NCBI GenBank assembly: GCA_963707145.1
Contig: CAVPOQ010000005.1
Span: 1-64,000, forward strand
From: RPQJ01 sp963707145
Lineage (GTDB): Bacteria > Pseudomonadota > Gammaproteobacteria > Steroidobacterales > Steroidobacteraceae
Direction of reading: 5' to 3'
Length of the DNA stretch: 64,000 bases
Shown piece by piece: positions 44,504 through 57,222 of the stretch (its first letter is position 1; each line of letters begins with the position of its first letter). Position numbers and translations under genes: made by a program. The notes under the pieces are model-generated. The model was not told where the DNA came from, ran no database searches, and was given only the letters and a program-made list of their open reading frames with translations.

Positions 44504-44975
44504 TCAGCGGGCGAGCGGGAGCAGCCCGTACACGTTGCGCTGGGCCATGAGATCGACGCGCGTCTCGAGCTGCGCATAGCGCAGCGCCTTCTTCGCCGGC
44601 AGCACCTTCTCGATCTTCTTCGTGTAGGTCCTGCTTGAGATCGGCGCGCGCCTTCTCGATCGCCATCTTCTCCTTGAGGATCGCAGCGGCGTCGGCCTCG
44701 CTCAGCGTGTCGTACTTCTCGGCGAAATTGTTGATGTTGGCGACGAAGCGGTCCTGGAGAGGCTTCACCTTCGCCTCGTACTCATCATAGATCGGCCAGA
44801 ATTTGGCGCTCTCCGACTCGGTGAGCCCGAGGTTCCCGGCGTAGACGGCCTTCTTGTCCGTATTGATCTGCTTCAGGAGGATCTGCTCGTCGGAGGCGAG
44901 CCCACCCTCCTGGGCCTGAACCACCGGGGACAGCGCGGTAACGAGTAGGGCAATCGCCAGGGGGCCGAATCTCAT
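44504..44975 (-). CDS. Small exported helical protein, paralogue 3 (frameshifted)
   Basis: Begins MRFGPLAIALLVTALSPVVQA (signal peptide), then QINTDKKAVYAGNLGLTESE and FWPIYDEYEAKVKPLQD, the same spacing as paralogues 1 and 2. After KARADLKQ the frame breaks. Dropping one base at 44630-44631 (a CC on the plus strand) gives TYTKKIEKVLPAKKALRYAQLETRV and a stop at 44504, about 156 residues, the size of its relatives. Uncorrected, the frame runs on into paralogue 2. Confidence 0.78.
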
Positions 44976-45059
44976 GTGAGTGACCTGCTAGTAGGTGATG
45001 GGTGGACGTTGTCGCCCGGCCCGCCTCTGCGATCGTCCACGAGCGGCTAGAATCCGCCC

Positions 45060-45560
45060 GTGAACACACGTTGCGCACCGGAACTGGAGCGAATCATAGC
45101 CGAAGTGGCCGAGCGGCTGGTCGCGGACGGCCGGCGGCTGGTCACGGCCGAGTCCTGTACCGGCGGTTGGGTTGCCAAGGCCTGCACCGACGTCGCCGGC
45201 AGTTCCAGGTGGTATCGAGGCGGTGCCGTGACATATTCGGACGATCTCAAGGTCGCCCTGCTGGGGGTCCGTCCGCAGACCCTGGCGGCTGGCGGGGCGG
45301 TCAGCGAGGCGGTGGTGCGCGAGATGGCCGCCGGCGCGCTGGCACGCCTCGGCGGGGACGTGGCGATCGCTGTGACCGGCATCGCCGGACCGGACGGCGG
45401 GTCCGCGGACAAGCCCGTCGGCACGGTGTGGTTCGGCTGGGCCCGCCGGACGGAGGTCGGCATCGAGGTTCGTGCCGCACGCGAGCGGTTCGATGGCAAC
45501 CGGGACACCGTGCGGCGAGCCGCCGTCGGGCGCGCGCTGGCCGGGTTGCTCGAAGGCTGA
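45060..45560 (+). CDS. pncC: Nicotinamide-nucleotide amidohydrolase PncC (CinA C-terminal domain)
   Basis: 166 residues from GTG 45060: a lone CinA C-terminal domain without the N-terminal MoCF-like part. Signatures: VTAESCTGGWVAKACTDVAGSSRWYRGG, VTYSDDLKVALLGV, GGAVSEAVVREMA, IAVTGIAGPDGGSADKPVGTVWFGW. PncC deamidates NMN to nicotinate mononucleotide in the pyridine nucleotide cycle. It precedes thpR and recA, as often in gammaproteobacteria. Confidence 0.93.
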   Translation: MNTRCAPELERIIAEVAERLVADGRRLVTAESCTGGWVAKACTDVAGSSRWYRGGAVTYSDDLKVALLGVRPQTLAAGGAVSEAVVREMAAGALARLGGDVAIAVTGIAGPDGGSADKPVGTVWFGWARRTEVGIEVRAARERFDGNRDTVRRAAVGRALAGLLEG

Positions 45561-45616
45561 GCGCGAGCCGAGCGGCGACTCGATCCGATGCTCCACCGCT
45601 TCGCGAGGTCGACCCC

Positions 45617-46180
45617 CTGAACCTGTCGCCACCGAGGCCGCCCGACGCGCGTGCCGAGCGCTGCCACCGGCTGTTTTTCGCGCTGTGGCCCGGCGAGTCG
45701 CTGCGCGTCGCGCTGGCGCCGCGCCTGCGCGCGCTGCAGCCCCAAGGCGCCGGTCGTCCGCAGTCGCCGCAGCAGTGGCACGTCACGCTCGAGTTCCTCG
45801 GGCCGGTGCCCGCAAGCCGCGTGGCCGCCGCTCAGGCCGCCGCCGCGGCCGTCCGGGCCGGACCCTTCGAACTGGTCTTCGACGCCGTGGAGCACTGGCG
45901 GCGCCCCGAGGTGCTCTGCCTGGTGGCAAGCGAGGTGCCGCCGGCGCTCGACTCTCTGGTGCAGGAACTGAGGGCGGGGCTCGCCGCGCGTGGTTTCGAG
46001 CCCGAACGACGCGCGTTCCGTGCCCACCTGACGCTGGCCCGCAAGCTGCCGCGACCCGTGGCGCAGGAACCGTTCGAGCCGCTGCGCTGGCCGGCCGAGG
46101 AATTCGCGCTGGTGGAGTCCGTGACGGAGCGCACCGGCTCGCGCTACACGCCGCTGGCGCGCTGGCCGCTGGCGGGCTGA
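45617..46180 (+). CDS. thpR: RNA 2',3'-cyclic phosphodiesterase (2'-5' RNA ligase family), start unclear
   Basis: The two HxTx motifs of the 2H phosphoesterase fold are present (HVTLEFLGPVP and HLTLARKLP), with RCHRLFFALWPGE at the N-terminus and RYTPLARWPL at the end. The domain is complete at about 180 residues. However, no ATG, GTG or TTG lies in frame close to it: a CTG at 45617 has a GAGG site, while a GTG at 45651 is in another frame. An indel error near 45600-45660 or a rare start is possible. It lies between pncC and recA. Confidence 0.82.
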   Translation: MNLSPPRPPDARAERCHRLFFALWPGESLRVALAPRLRALQPQGAGRPQSPQQWHVTLEFLGPVPASRVAAAQAAAAAVRAGPFELVFDAVEHWRRPEVLCLVASEVPPALDSLVQELRAGLAARGFEPERRAFRAHLTLARKLPRPVAQEPFEPLRWPAEEFALVESVTERTGSRYTPLARWPLAG

Positions 46181-46312
46181 CGCCCGGTCGAGAAATCGCT
46201 GATTTCCCTCAATTTTTCGGCCGGCGAGGGTGTGGCCCCTGTGGAATAATGCCGCCCTTCCCGGATTCCACCCACCTTCGACCGAGCCCGACGGGCTCCA
46301 CGAGATACCGCC

Positions 46313-47321
<1,009 letters not shown>

Positions 47322-47344
<23 letters not shown>

Positions 47345-47812
47345 GGCCGACGCGGCCGCGGCGGACGAGCGCACGGTCCGCACCGCGGCGCTCGCGCTGC
47401 TCGCCGGCCGCGATTTCGGCCGGGCGGAACTGTCGAGTCGCCTCGCGCGGCGGGGTTACCCGTCCGACGTGGTGGCGGCTGCCGTCGAGCGGCTCGTATC
47501 GGAGCGGCTGCTGAGCGAAACCCGCTTCGTGGAGCAGTTCGTTCGCCAGCACGCGGGCCGCGGCCACGGGCCGGCACGCATCCGTGTCGAGCTGCGGGAA
47601 CGTGGGGTTGCCGCCGAGGAGATCGAGGCAGGCCTCGAGGCCGCGGCGGAAGACTGGGCGGCAATCGCCCGTGAGGCCCGTCGCCGGCGCTTCGGGCTGT
47701 CGCCTCCCGGCGACTATCGGGAGCGTGCAAGACAGTCACGCTTCCTCCAATATCGCGGGTTTTCCGCCGACCAGATCCGGGCCGCCCTCGGCCCGGGCGA
47801 CGACATCGAGCC

Positions 47813-47816
<4 letters not shown>
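47322..47816 (+). CDS. recX: Regulatory protein RecX
   Basis: 164 residues from GTG 47322, overlapping recA by 23 bases. RecX three-helix repeats are visible: AALALLAGRDFGRAELSSRLARRGYP, VERLVSERLLSETRFVEQFVRQHAGRGHGPARIRVELRERGV, RQSRFLQYRGFSADQI. RecX caps RecA filaments and limits their activity. Overlap with recA and the following alaS implies one transcript. Confidence 0.93.
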
Positions 47817-50446
<2,630 letters not shown>

Positions 50447-50735
50447 TCCAGAGCCCGGCGTGGCCGGTCGTGGTCGGATCGGACCACGAACCGGGAAAAC
50501 TCCCCGCAGATCAGCAGGAAACGCTGGATCTCGCCACTGACATTTTCAGGCGCAAAGCGTATGGTTCCGGTCCGCAACGGACGGCGGACGTGCACCGGTG
50601 CGATCTTGGGGTTCACAGGCGATCGGCGGGGCCGGCTAAGCAAGAATGCCCGGCTGAGTGCTTGGCAATGGACGGTAGGCGCGGGGTGGCGCCACCGGCG
50701 GACATTAAACCGGCCATGCAGGCCAGGAGCTTGGC

Positions 50736-50954
50736 ATGTTGATTCTCACCAGGCGGGTGGGCGAGACCGTCATGATCGGCAACGACGTGACCGTGACGGT
50801 GCTCGGCGTCAAGGGTAACCAGGTGCGCGTCGGAGTGAATGCGCCCCGGGATGTCGCCGTGCACAGGGAAGAGATCTACGAGCGGATCAAGCGGGAAGAG
50901 CAGGAAGGAATCGAGCGGCCCGTCCGGGGGAACGGCGAGGACGCATTCCCTTGA
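50736..50954 (+). CDS. csrA: Carbon storage regulator CsrA
   Basis: 72 residues, MLILTRRVGETVMIG to the VHREEIYERI core; the RNA-contact residues at both ends (LTRR and the region around VHREEIYERI) are present. CsrA binds GGA motifs in leader RNAs and controls translation globally. The leader holds CAGGAG directly at the ribosome site, so autoregulation is plausible. The 289-base gap after alaS shows no gene. The order alaS-csrA-tRNA-Ser-tRNA-Arg is as in E. coli. Confidence 0.97.
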   Translation: MLILTRRVGETVMIGNDVTVTVLGVKGNQVRVGVNAPRDVAVHREEIYERIKREEQEGIERPVRGNGEDAFP

Positions 50955-51019
50955 TCTGGAGAGGGCGCCGCCGCGCGGGGGCCCGGACCCCCCGCAACTC
51001 CCTGAAACAAACTGATGGC

Positions 51020-51048
51020 TTTACGCCGCGCCGTGGGGTCGCTATCCT
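51020..51048 (+). promoter_or_regulatory. Promoter of the tRNA-Ser/tRNA-Arg unit
   Basis: TTTACG (51020-51025) and TATCCT (51043-51048) with an exact 17-base spacer, followed by a GC-rich stretch CCGCGG like a stringent discriminator. The -10 ends 19 bases before the tRNA-Ser gene. Confidence 0.6.
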
Positions 51049-51067
51049 CCGCGGCTCTCCGCATTGT

Positions 51068-51158
51068 GGAGAGATGGCCGAGTGGTCGAAGGCGCGCCCC
51101 TGCTAAGGGCGTAAGGGTCAAAAGCCCTTCGAGGGTTCGAATCCCTCTCTCTCCGCCA
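51068..51158 (+). tRNA. tRNA-Ser (GCU)
   Basis: 91 bases including an encoded CCA end (51156-51158). The acceptor stem GGAGAGA pairs with TCTCTCC; anticodon GCT at 51102-51104; a long variable arm follows, as expected for serine; the T loop has GGTTCGAATCC. It reads AGC and AGU codons. Confidence 0.97.
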
Positions 51159-51181
51159 GTCTCGGATTTGCCGGTTGCAAC

Positions 51182-51258
51182 GCGCCCGTAGCTCAGTTGG
51201 ATAGAGTGTCTGGCTACGAACCAGAAGGTCGGGAGTTCGAATCTCTCCGGGCGCGCCA
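51182..51258 (+). tRNA. tRNA-Arg (ACG)
   Basis: 77 bases with encoded CCA (51256-51258). The acceptor GCGCCCG pairs with CGGGCGC; D loop AGCTCAGTTGGATAGAGT; anticodon ACG at 51216-51218, whose first A is normally changed to inosine so that CGU, CGC and CGA are read; T arm GTTCGAATC. It follows tRNA-Ser by 23 bases and is probably processed from the same precursor. Confidence 0.97.
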
Positions 51259-51354
51259 GTTGCATCAAAGGCCTACGTTAGCGCGCAGGCCTTTGTGCTT
51301 TCTGGCGTAGGGAACTGGCATCCCTGGCGGCGGGCGCCAAGGGTACCGCGTGCG

Positions 51355-53678
51355 TCATCCGGCAGCCTCGGCGCCCGAGGTCAGCCGTTCGATCCGCAGC
51401 TGCAACGTGCTTGTGCCATGGCGTGCCGGCGATCGGGTCGCGGTCGCCGATGTCGGTCAGCTCGTTCAACGCGACGCCTCGGCGCACCAGCGTGCCGTCG
51501 CCACGGTGGTAGTCGATCCCCTGGCCGTTCGGCAGCGAGACGTGACCCGGCTGCAGATCGGTCGTGATCTCGACCGGCGCCTGAGCCGTGCCACGCCGGG
51601 TGGTCAGTCGGACCCAGTCGCCTTCCGTGCAGCCGAGGCTGGCGGCGTCCTGCGGACTGATGCGCAGCGTGCCGAACGGGCCCTTGCGATGCCAGTCCGG
51701 ACTGCGGATCGCAGTGTTGCTGGTGTCGCTGCGTCGCTCGCCGGCAGACAGGATGAAGGGGTACGACGGATCCCTGGCGGAGCCCCCCGAATCCAGTTGC
51801 GCCAGCTCCGCCATGAGTTCCGGAACGTGGAGATTGATCCGTGGCCCGGGCCGCCGTACGGCGCGCCAGCTGTCGGCGTACTCGCTCGACCGAGAACACG
51901 ACGCCGGAGGCCGATTCGACGATGGCTCGGAACAGCCTGTTGCCGGAGCCGATGCGCGTCCCGCCGAAGCCCGCGCGGCGCGCGGCTTCGGGCTGGCGAC
52001 GAACAAACATCTGGCAGACTCCCCAGAGCGATGCCGCGGCCGCCATGCCCGCAGGCAATTGCTCCCCAGTGTCCGATACAGCACCACCGGCGCATAACGC
52101 GCCACCCGCTGGTCGCGCTTCGACTGCCACGCGAACGCCAGGGCAAATGCGGTGGGCCCCAGCCGTGCCGCGCGCCTCAGGAACCGGTACTGGCCGTCGT
52201 CGAGTTCGCCCAGAGCCTCCACGATGCGCGCATGAATCTCCGCCTCGGTCAGCGTGCCGGGCCGGGGCTCGAACAGCGCCTGCCGGAGATGGAAGCCATT
52301 GCGCGGGAACTCCAGGTTGAAGAAGGTGGCCTCGGCCTTCTCGAACTGACTGGACGCCGGCAGCACGTAGTCGGCCTGTGCGGCGGTCTCCGACATGGCG
52401 ACGTCGATGACGACGCTCAAGTTCCAGCGCGCGGATCGCCTCGCGCATGCGCCGGCTGTCGGCCAGCGAGTGCACCGGATTCGCGCTCTCGATCAGCATC
52501 GCGCGAAACCGCTGCGGATGGTCCGTGAGGATCTCCTCCGGAATCGCGTTGCACGGCACCAGGCCCATGATGATCCTCGCACCGGTCACCGGGCTGCGCG
52601 GCGTCTCCGGCCGCGGCGCCGGCGACGCGCCACTCTTCGCGGCCGACCGGTCCCGGTTCGATTGCGACAGGCCGAGCAATGGCACGAAGGCGTTGTTCGT
52701 GCCGGGCCGGGCGTAGTGGCCCGTCAGGAGCCACACCAACCGGTTCAAGTAACTGTTGAGCGTGGAGTGCAGGTTCATCTGCACGCCGAGGTCCTCGATC
52801 ATCGAGACGCTGCTGGCACGCGCGATCCGTTCGGCCGTCCGACGCAGCAGCGACTCCTCGACGCCGCAGGTCCGCGCAAAGTCCGCCACGGAGATCCGCT
52901 GCAGGGCCTCGGCGACGGGCGCAAATCCAGTGGTGTGCTCGTCGACCCACTGCCGTGCCACCAGTCCGTCCTGAACGATGATCGCCGCCAGGGCCGCGAG
53001 GCACCACGCATCGGTGCCCGGACGAACGGCGAGGTGGAAGTCCGCCATCTCGGCCGTCTCGCTGCGCCTCGGGTCGATGACGATCATGGAGCGCGCGGGG
53101 TCGTTCTGAATCTCGCGCAGGATGACCCGTGCGCGCGCGAAGCCGTGGGACTGCCAGGGGTTCTTGCCGACGAACACGGCCACCTCGCAGTGCTCGAAGT
53201 CGCCGTGGATGCCCGAGCCCATCATCTTGCCCTGCACCCACGCCTCGCCGGTCTTCTCCTGCGCGAGCGCGTTGGAGCGGTACTTCACGCCCAGGGCCTT
53301 GAGCGTGGCGTCGGCATAAGTGGCGCCCAGGTGGTTTCCCTGGCTGCCGCCGCCGTAGTACAGGATGCTCTTGCCGCCGTGGCGCAAACGGATGGCCGAC
53401 AGCTTCTCCGCGATTTCGCGAATGGCCGTTGGCCAGTCGATGGCTTCGTAGGTTCCGTCCGCGCGCCGTCGCATCGGCGAGTCCAGCCGGTCGGCGCCGT
53501 TCTGGTAGTAGTCCATGCGCTGGGACTTCTCGCAGACGTATCCCTGCGACATCGGATGGGCCTTGTCGCCCCGGATGCGCACGATTCGACGACCCTCGAT
53601 CTGCACCTCCAGGCCGCAGTTCAACGCGCAGATGATGCAGGCGGTCTTCTTCCAGACGGCGGGTTCCGTCGCGCTCAT
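51355..53678 (-). pseudogene. Molybdopterin oxidoreductase (formate dehydrogenase-like), four frameshifts
   Basis: Starts at ATG 53678 with GGAGG 8 bases upstream. The N-terminal cluster CIICALNC plus YVCEKSQRMDYY binds one 4Fe-4S. Mo-bis-MGD domains follow (ILYYGGGSQGNHLG, GKNPWQSHGFARAR, MIVIDPRRSETAEMADFHL, LTGHYARPGTNNAF), and the C-terminal domain has GDWVRLTTRRGTA and SLPNGQGIDYHRG. About 774 residues as a composite. The frame is open to 52420 and then needs four corrections: an extra base at about 52418, a missing base in the C-run 52064-52067, an extra base near 51886 and one near 51406. Each flanking piece still looks conserved, so errors or very recent decay are both possible. The exact substrate is unknown. 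Confidence 0.75.
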
Positions 53679-53854
53679 GCCTGACCTCCATGATTGCCGG
53701 CCGCGCAGATAGTCGTCGGGGACAACGATAGCGCCTGCGCGGGGAGGGCGTAAGCCGCGCACCGCTCCTTCGCTGATCGCGCCAACTGCGCCGTGCCGGA
53801 ATTGACCTCTCCGTCAATCGGTGTTGTATTCGAGCTGACGAGGAAGCAACCCGC

Positions 53855-54361
53855 ATGGACCTCCAGACCGTCGTCGGCATCTCGCAGGTCGCCGCTGCCC
53901 TGACGGTCATCGGCGGCACCGCCTTCGCGGTCCTGCAACTCCGGGAGTTCAGGCGGCAGCGCCAGGAAGCCGTCGCGCTGGACCTGATGCGCGCCTTCAT
54001 GGGCGCCGAGTTCGCCGAGGCGATGGCGATCGTGACGAACCTGCCCGAGAACCTGTCGGCCGACGACCTGCACCGGGCCGGGCTCGATGCCGAGAAGGCA
54101 GCCACGTTGATGTGCACCACGTTCGAGGCGATGGGAGTCCTCGTGCATCGACGCATCGCTCCGTTCCCGCTCGTGCAGGACCTGGTGGGCGGCATCGTGG
54201 TCGTCATGTGGCGCAAGCTCGAACCATGGGTGACGCAGCTTCGGATCGAGCAGTCCTATCCGTCCGACTCGGAGTGGTTCCAGTGGCTGGCGGAGCAGCT
54301 CGAACAACGCAAGGCCGAGAAGGTCCCGGCCTACCTTCGTCACCGGGACTGGGCACCCTGA
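53855..54361 (+). CDS. Small protein with one N-terminal membrane helix, DUF4760-like
   Basis: 168 residues. One hydrophobic segment (about 8-28: SQVAAALTVIGGTAFAVLQL) is followed by a cytoplasmic helical part (REFRRQRQEAVALDLMRAFM, DAEKAATLMCTTFEAMGVLV, RHRDWAP at the end). The layout resembles DUF4760 proteins, which are uncharacterised. It heads a run of same-strand small genes with gaps of 70-230 bases. Confidence 0.7.
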   Translation: MDLQTVVGISQVAAALTVIGGTAFAVLQLREFRRQRQEAVALDLMRAFMGAEFAEAMAIVTNLPENLSADDLHRAGLDAEKAATLMCTTFEAMGVLVHRRIAPFPLVQDLVGGIVVVMWRKLEPWVTQLRIEQSYPSDSEWFQWLAEQLEQRKAEKVPAYLRHRDWAP

Positions 54362-54443
54362 GCAGTCCGCGGCGCGGTCCGTCGTGAAGGTCGATGCCGG
54401 TGTCTGTAGAGTGACGCACCACGTCAGTTCGAACGAGGCCGTC

Positions 54444-54941
54444 ATGACGACACGACGGGTGCTGACCGCAGCGTTGCTGGTGCTCACGGGCGCTATTCCG
54501 ATCGCTGCCGCGCAGGGCGGGGCGACGGGCACGCTGGACCGGCGGGTCGAGGCCGCCCTGAAGCAGGCCAGGCTCGCCTACAGCATCGACGACGGTGATT
54601 TCCGGCTGGTGTACCAGTCCGGCGACGGGCGCAGCCAGCGGGTGTGGGTGGCGTCCGGGACGACTCGACTGGACCCGCTCGAGATCCGGGACGTCTGGTC
54701 GGTAGCGGCGCGCGGCCGCGGCGAGCCGCCGCCTGAGCTCGCGCAGCGGCTGCTCCAGGAGAACGCGCGCATGACCCTGGGTGCGTGGCAGGTGAACCGG
54801 CGGCAGGGCGAGTACCTGGTCGTGTTCTCGGCTCCGGTCGACGCCGCAGCCGACGCCGCGGCGCTGCAGGCGGTGATCGAGGTGGTCATGCGCACTGCCG
54901 ACCGCATCGAGATGGAATTGAAAGTCAGGGACGAGTTCTGA
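54444..54941 (+). CDS. Exported protein of unknown function
   Basis: 165 residues from ATG 54444 (GAGG 7 bases upstream), chosen because a signal peptide follows directly (TTRRVLTAALLVLTGAIPIAAA). The mature domain (RVEAALKQARLAYSIDDGDFRLVYQ, QRVWVASGTTRLDPLEIRDVWSVA, EVVMRTADRIEMEL) has the alpha-beta pattern of YbjN/type III chaperone-like folds, but this is only an impression. Probably periplasmic. Confidence 0.72.
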   Translation: MTTRRVLTAALLVLTGAIPIAAAQGGATGTLDRRVEAALKQARLAYSIDDGDFRLVYQSGDGRSQRVWVASGTTRLDPLEIRDVWSVAARGRGEPPPELAQRLLQENARMTLGAWQVNRRQGEYLVVFSAPVDAAADAAALQAVIEVVMRTADRIEMELKVRDEF

Positions 54942-55027
54942 AATCTGTCGTGAGCCGCGGGTCGATGCGCATCGTGCGCACGTGGACACGGCGGGCGTCG
55001 ATGGGTTGAGCGGGAGGACGAGACGCG

Positions 55028-55723
55028 ATGACGGATCGAGCACCGACTGAAGCATCTGCCAACAGGCTGGCCACGTACCTGCTCGAGAAGGGGCTCGATG
55101 GCGCGGGGCCGCTGTCCGGCGCGGAGGACCTCGCGAACGAGTACCTGATCGACCGCAGCTTCGAGAACGATGACAAGCGGGTCGACGCGCTGATCCGCCG
55201 GGAGACGCGCAAGAATTTCACCACCGGGTTCATCACGGGGCTGGGCGGCGTAGTCACGTTTCCCGTCTCGATCCCGGCGGCGCTCGGGGCATCCTGGCTG
55301 CTGCAGGCGCGCATGTCCGGCGCGATCGCGCGGATCTACGGGCATGACCTGGCGTCGGAACGCGTCCGCACGACGATCCTGCTCAGCCTGGCGGGCGACG
55401 TTGCGAAGGAAGCGATGAGGGAACTCGGCCTCAAGGTCGGCGACAGGCTCACGCAACGGGCTGTGGACCAGATCCCGGGGCGGGCGCTCGTCGAGGTCAA
55501 CAAGCGGATCGGGGCGCGGCTGCTGGCGAAGGTGGGGCAGCGGGTGGCGCTCAAGTTTCCGAGGGCGGTGCCGGTGGTGGGCGGCGTCGTCGGCGGATCG
55601 CTCGACGCGGTGGTCTGCCGGTTGGTGGGCCGTACCGCGAAGTCGCTGTTCCGGCCTCCGGCCGGCGCGGTCATCGAGGGCGACTCCGCGGCGGGACGGA
55701 CGCGGCTGTCGAAGGGAGCCTAG
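55028..55723 (+). CDS. EcsC-family protein
   Basis: 231 residues. The conserved EcsC stretch FTTGFITGLGGVVTFPVSIPAALGASW lies near residues 60-86 and is the most hydrophobic part, followed by ARMSGAIARIYGHDLASERV and a C-terminal glycine-rich hydrophobic patch (FPRAVPVVGGVVGGSLDAVV). Named after a gene next to an ABC transporter in Bacillus, the family has no agreed function. Probably membrane-associated. No transporter genes are adjacent here. Confidence 0.85.
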   Translation: MTDRAPTEASANRLATYLLEKGLDGAGPLSGAEDLANEYLIDRSFENDDKRVDALIRRETRKNFTTGFITGLGGVVTFPVSIPAALGASWLLQARMSGAIARIYGHDLASERVRTTILLSLAGDVAKEAMRELGLKVGDRLTQRAVDQIPGRALVEVNKRIGARLLAKVGQRVALKFPRAVPVVGGVVGGSLDAVVCRLVGRTAKSLFRPPAGAVIEGDSAAGRTRLSKGA

Positions 55724-55807
55724 GCGCGCTCGCGGAGGCGGCCAACTCGCGCCGCGGGAGCGACGCCCCGGAGCGATTTGGCAGGGCTGGGTTCGAGGGA
55801 CTGACGC

Positions 55808-56218
55808 ATGGTGACAAGACTGCCCACACTCCAGGAGATCGACGAGCTGGTTTCGTTCCGGGAGCGTCTGTATGCGACAGGCTTCGCCCCGATCCGGCGC
55901 TGGCGCGGTACCGATCTGGACCCGGACGACGCCCGGACGCTGCCGTGGCCGGAGTACCAGGAGATCGTCCCGGAGTTCTTCCGGGCCGCCGGCAAGGAGT
56001 GCTGGAGCGACTACGACTACCGTCACGACGACGCGGGTCATCTGCTCATGGACGAAGCGACGGTCCGGACGGCCGACCTCGCGCAGATCAAGTCGTTGCT
56101 GACGTACTGCGTCCGGGGCGAGCGCTCCTGCGAGGGGCACTGGGCCGCAATGATCGAAGGCGGACAGGTGCGTCGACTGCTCGACCGGCTCGCGGAGCTG
56201 CGATCGGAGATCGGCTGA
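55808..56218 (+). CDS. DUF6508-like small protein
   Basis: 136 residues, soluble. It matches my memory of the DUF6508 pattern: WPEYQEIVPEFFRAAG, a region with DYDYRHDDAGHLLMDE, QIKSLLTYCVRGERSCEGHW and a C-terminal helix RLLDRLAELRSEIG. Conserved Cys, His and Trp near residues 108-118 are notable. Function unknown. Confidence 0.7.
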   Translation: MVTRLPTLQEIDELVSFRERLYATGFAPIRRWRGTDLDPDDARTLPWPEYQEIVPEFFRAAGKECWSDYDYRHDDAGHLLMDEATVRTADLAQIKSLLTYCVRGERSCEGHWAAMIEGGQVRRLLDRLAELRSEIG

Positions 56219-56446
56219 GACCCGGTCGAGGAACGTCCGCGGGCCGAAGTTTCCGGCGGATGGCGATGGTCAGGTTCCTGCCCTGGCTGCCGTTGCCCGG
56301 CGGGCGGGGAGGTTCAGGCCCGCAGGATTCCCCACAACGACTGGCCCGTAGGGGTTCTCCGCAATAAGTTGTGCTTTGGTGGCGCGGCGGGTATTTTCCC
56401 GTGCCTCTAAAATTGAGTCATCCCGACTTGGACTGGGTGTATAGCC

Positions 56447-57214
56447 ATGACGATCCATTTGTATTTCTCGCTGCTGCCCGAAGCGTTGATTGCCTCCATG
56501 CTGACGCCGGAGCAGTTCGGCCAGTACTACGCGACCGGCCATCGCTACAAGTCCAAGGGGCAGGCGATCTTCTTCGAGGTTGATCCCGCGTTTCGCCACC
56601 CGGCCTTCAACATCGACGAGGCGCTCAAACTCTGCGTGGCGCATCCCGACGGCAGGCCGAAGAACTCCGTGTACGTCTCGATGTACCGGGTGCTCGAGCA
56701 CATTCCGGTCAGTGCGCTCAAGAAGCTCTACCTGAGCACCGCCTACGGTCACACGCTGGGGTTGAGCCGCGCGGGTTCGCTGCCGGCGCAAGAGCGCGGC
56801 CTGCACCTGTATCACGACCTCGCGCCGGTCAACAGCCTCGTCGTCAGCAGCCAGGGCCCGCAGGCGTACTACTCCGGCATCACCAGTCAGCCGGCCAAGT
56901 TCATCCGTTTCCCCGGCCTCTGCTTCGTGGAACTCGCGCTCGGCGCGCTCGCGGCCGATCCGCTCGAGGGGGCCGTGGGTGACCTGCCGTATTCCTTCAT
57001 CCATCACCTGCGCGAGGCGTTGCTGCAGGTCAGTCCCGACGGCAAGCAGAACAAGCTCGTCCACCGGGTGCATTCGCCCGAGTTCCCCTATCGCACGGTC
57101 ACGGGTGGCTTCTACGTCGGCAACGGGCCAGAACTGGCGTTCTACCCGATGCCGTCCCACGAGGTGCTGCGCGGCGACCATAGCGCTTGGTGGCGCTCGG
57201 CCAACCATCACTAG
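56447..57214 (+). CDS. Conserved-looking protein of unknown function
   Basis: 255 residues, soluble, no signal peptide or membrane helix. It begins MTIHLYFSLLPEALIASMLT; features include RYKSKGQAIFFEVDPAFRHP, RPKNSVYVSMYRVLEHIP, SGITSQPAKFIRFPGLCFVEL. Codon use and a start just after a 228-base gap fit a real gene. I do not recognise the family. Confidence 0.7.
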   Translation: MTIHLYFSLLPEALIASMLTPEQFGQYYATGHRYKSKGQAIFFEVDPAFRHPAFNIDEALKLCVAHPDGRPKNSVYVSMYRVLEHIPVSALKKLYLSTAYGHTLGLSRAGSLPAQERGLHLYHDLAPVNSLVVSSQGPQAYYSGITSQPAKFIRFPGLCFVELALGALAADPLEGAVGDLPYSFIHHLREALLQVSPDGKQNKLVHRVHSPEFPYRTVTGGFYVGNGPELAFYPMPSHEVLRGDHSAWWRSANHH

Positions 57215-57222
57215 GCGACGCG

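Noticed and set aside
46201..46312. LexA box upstream of recA
   Set aside because: Neither CTGT-N8-ACAG nor the Xanthomonas-type palindrome is present; the CCTGTGG has no matching half.
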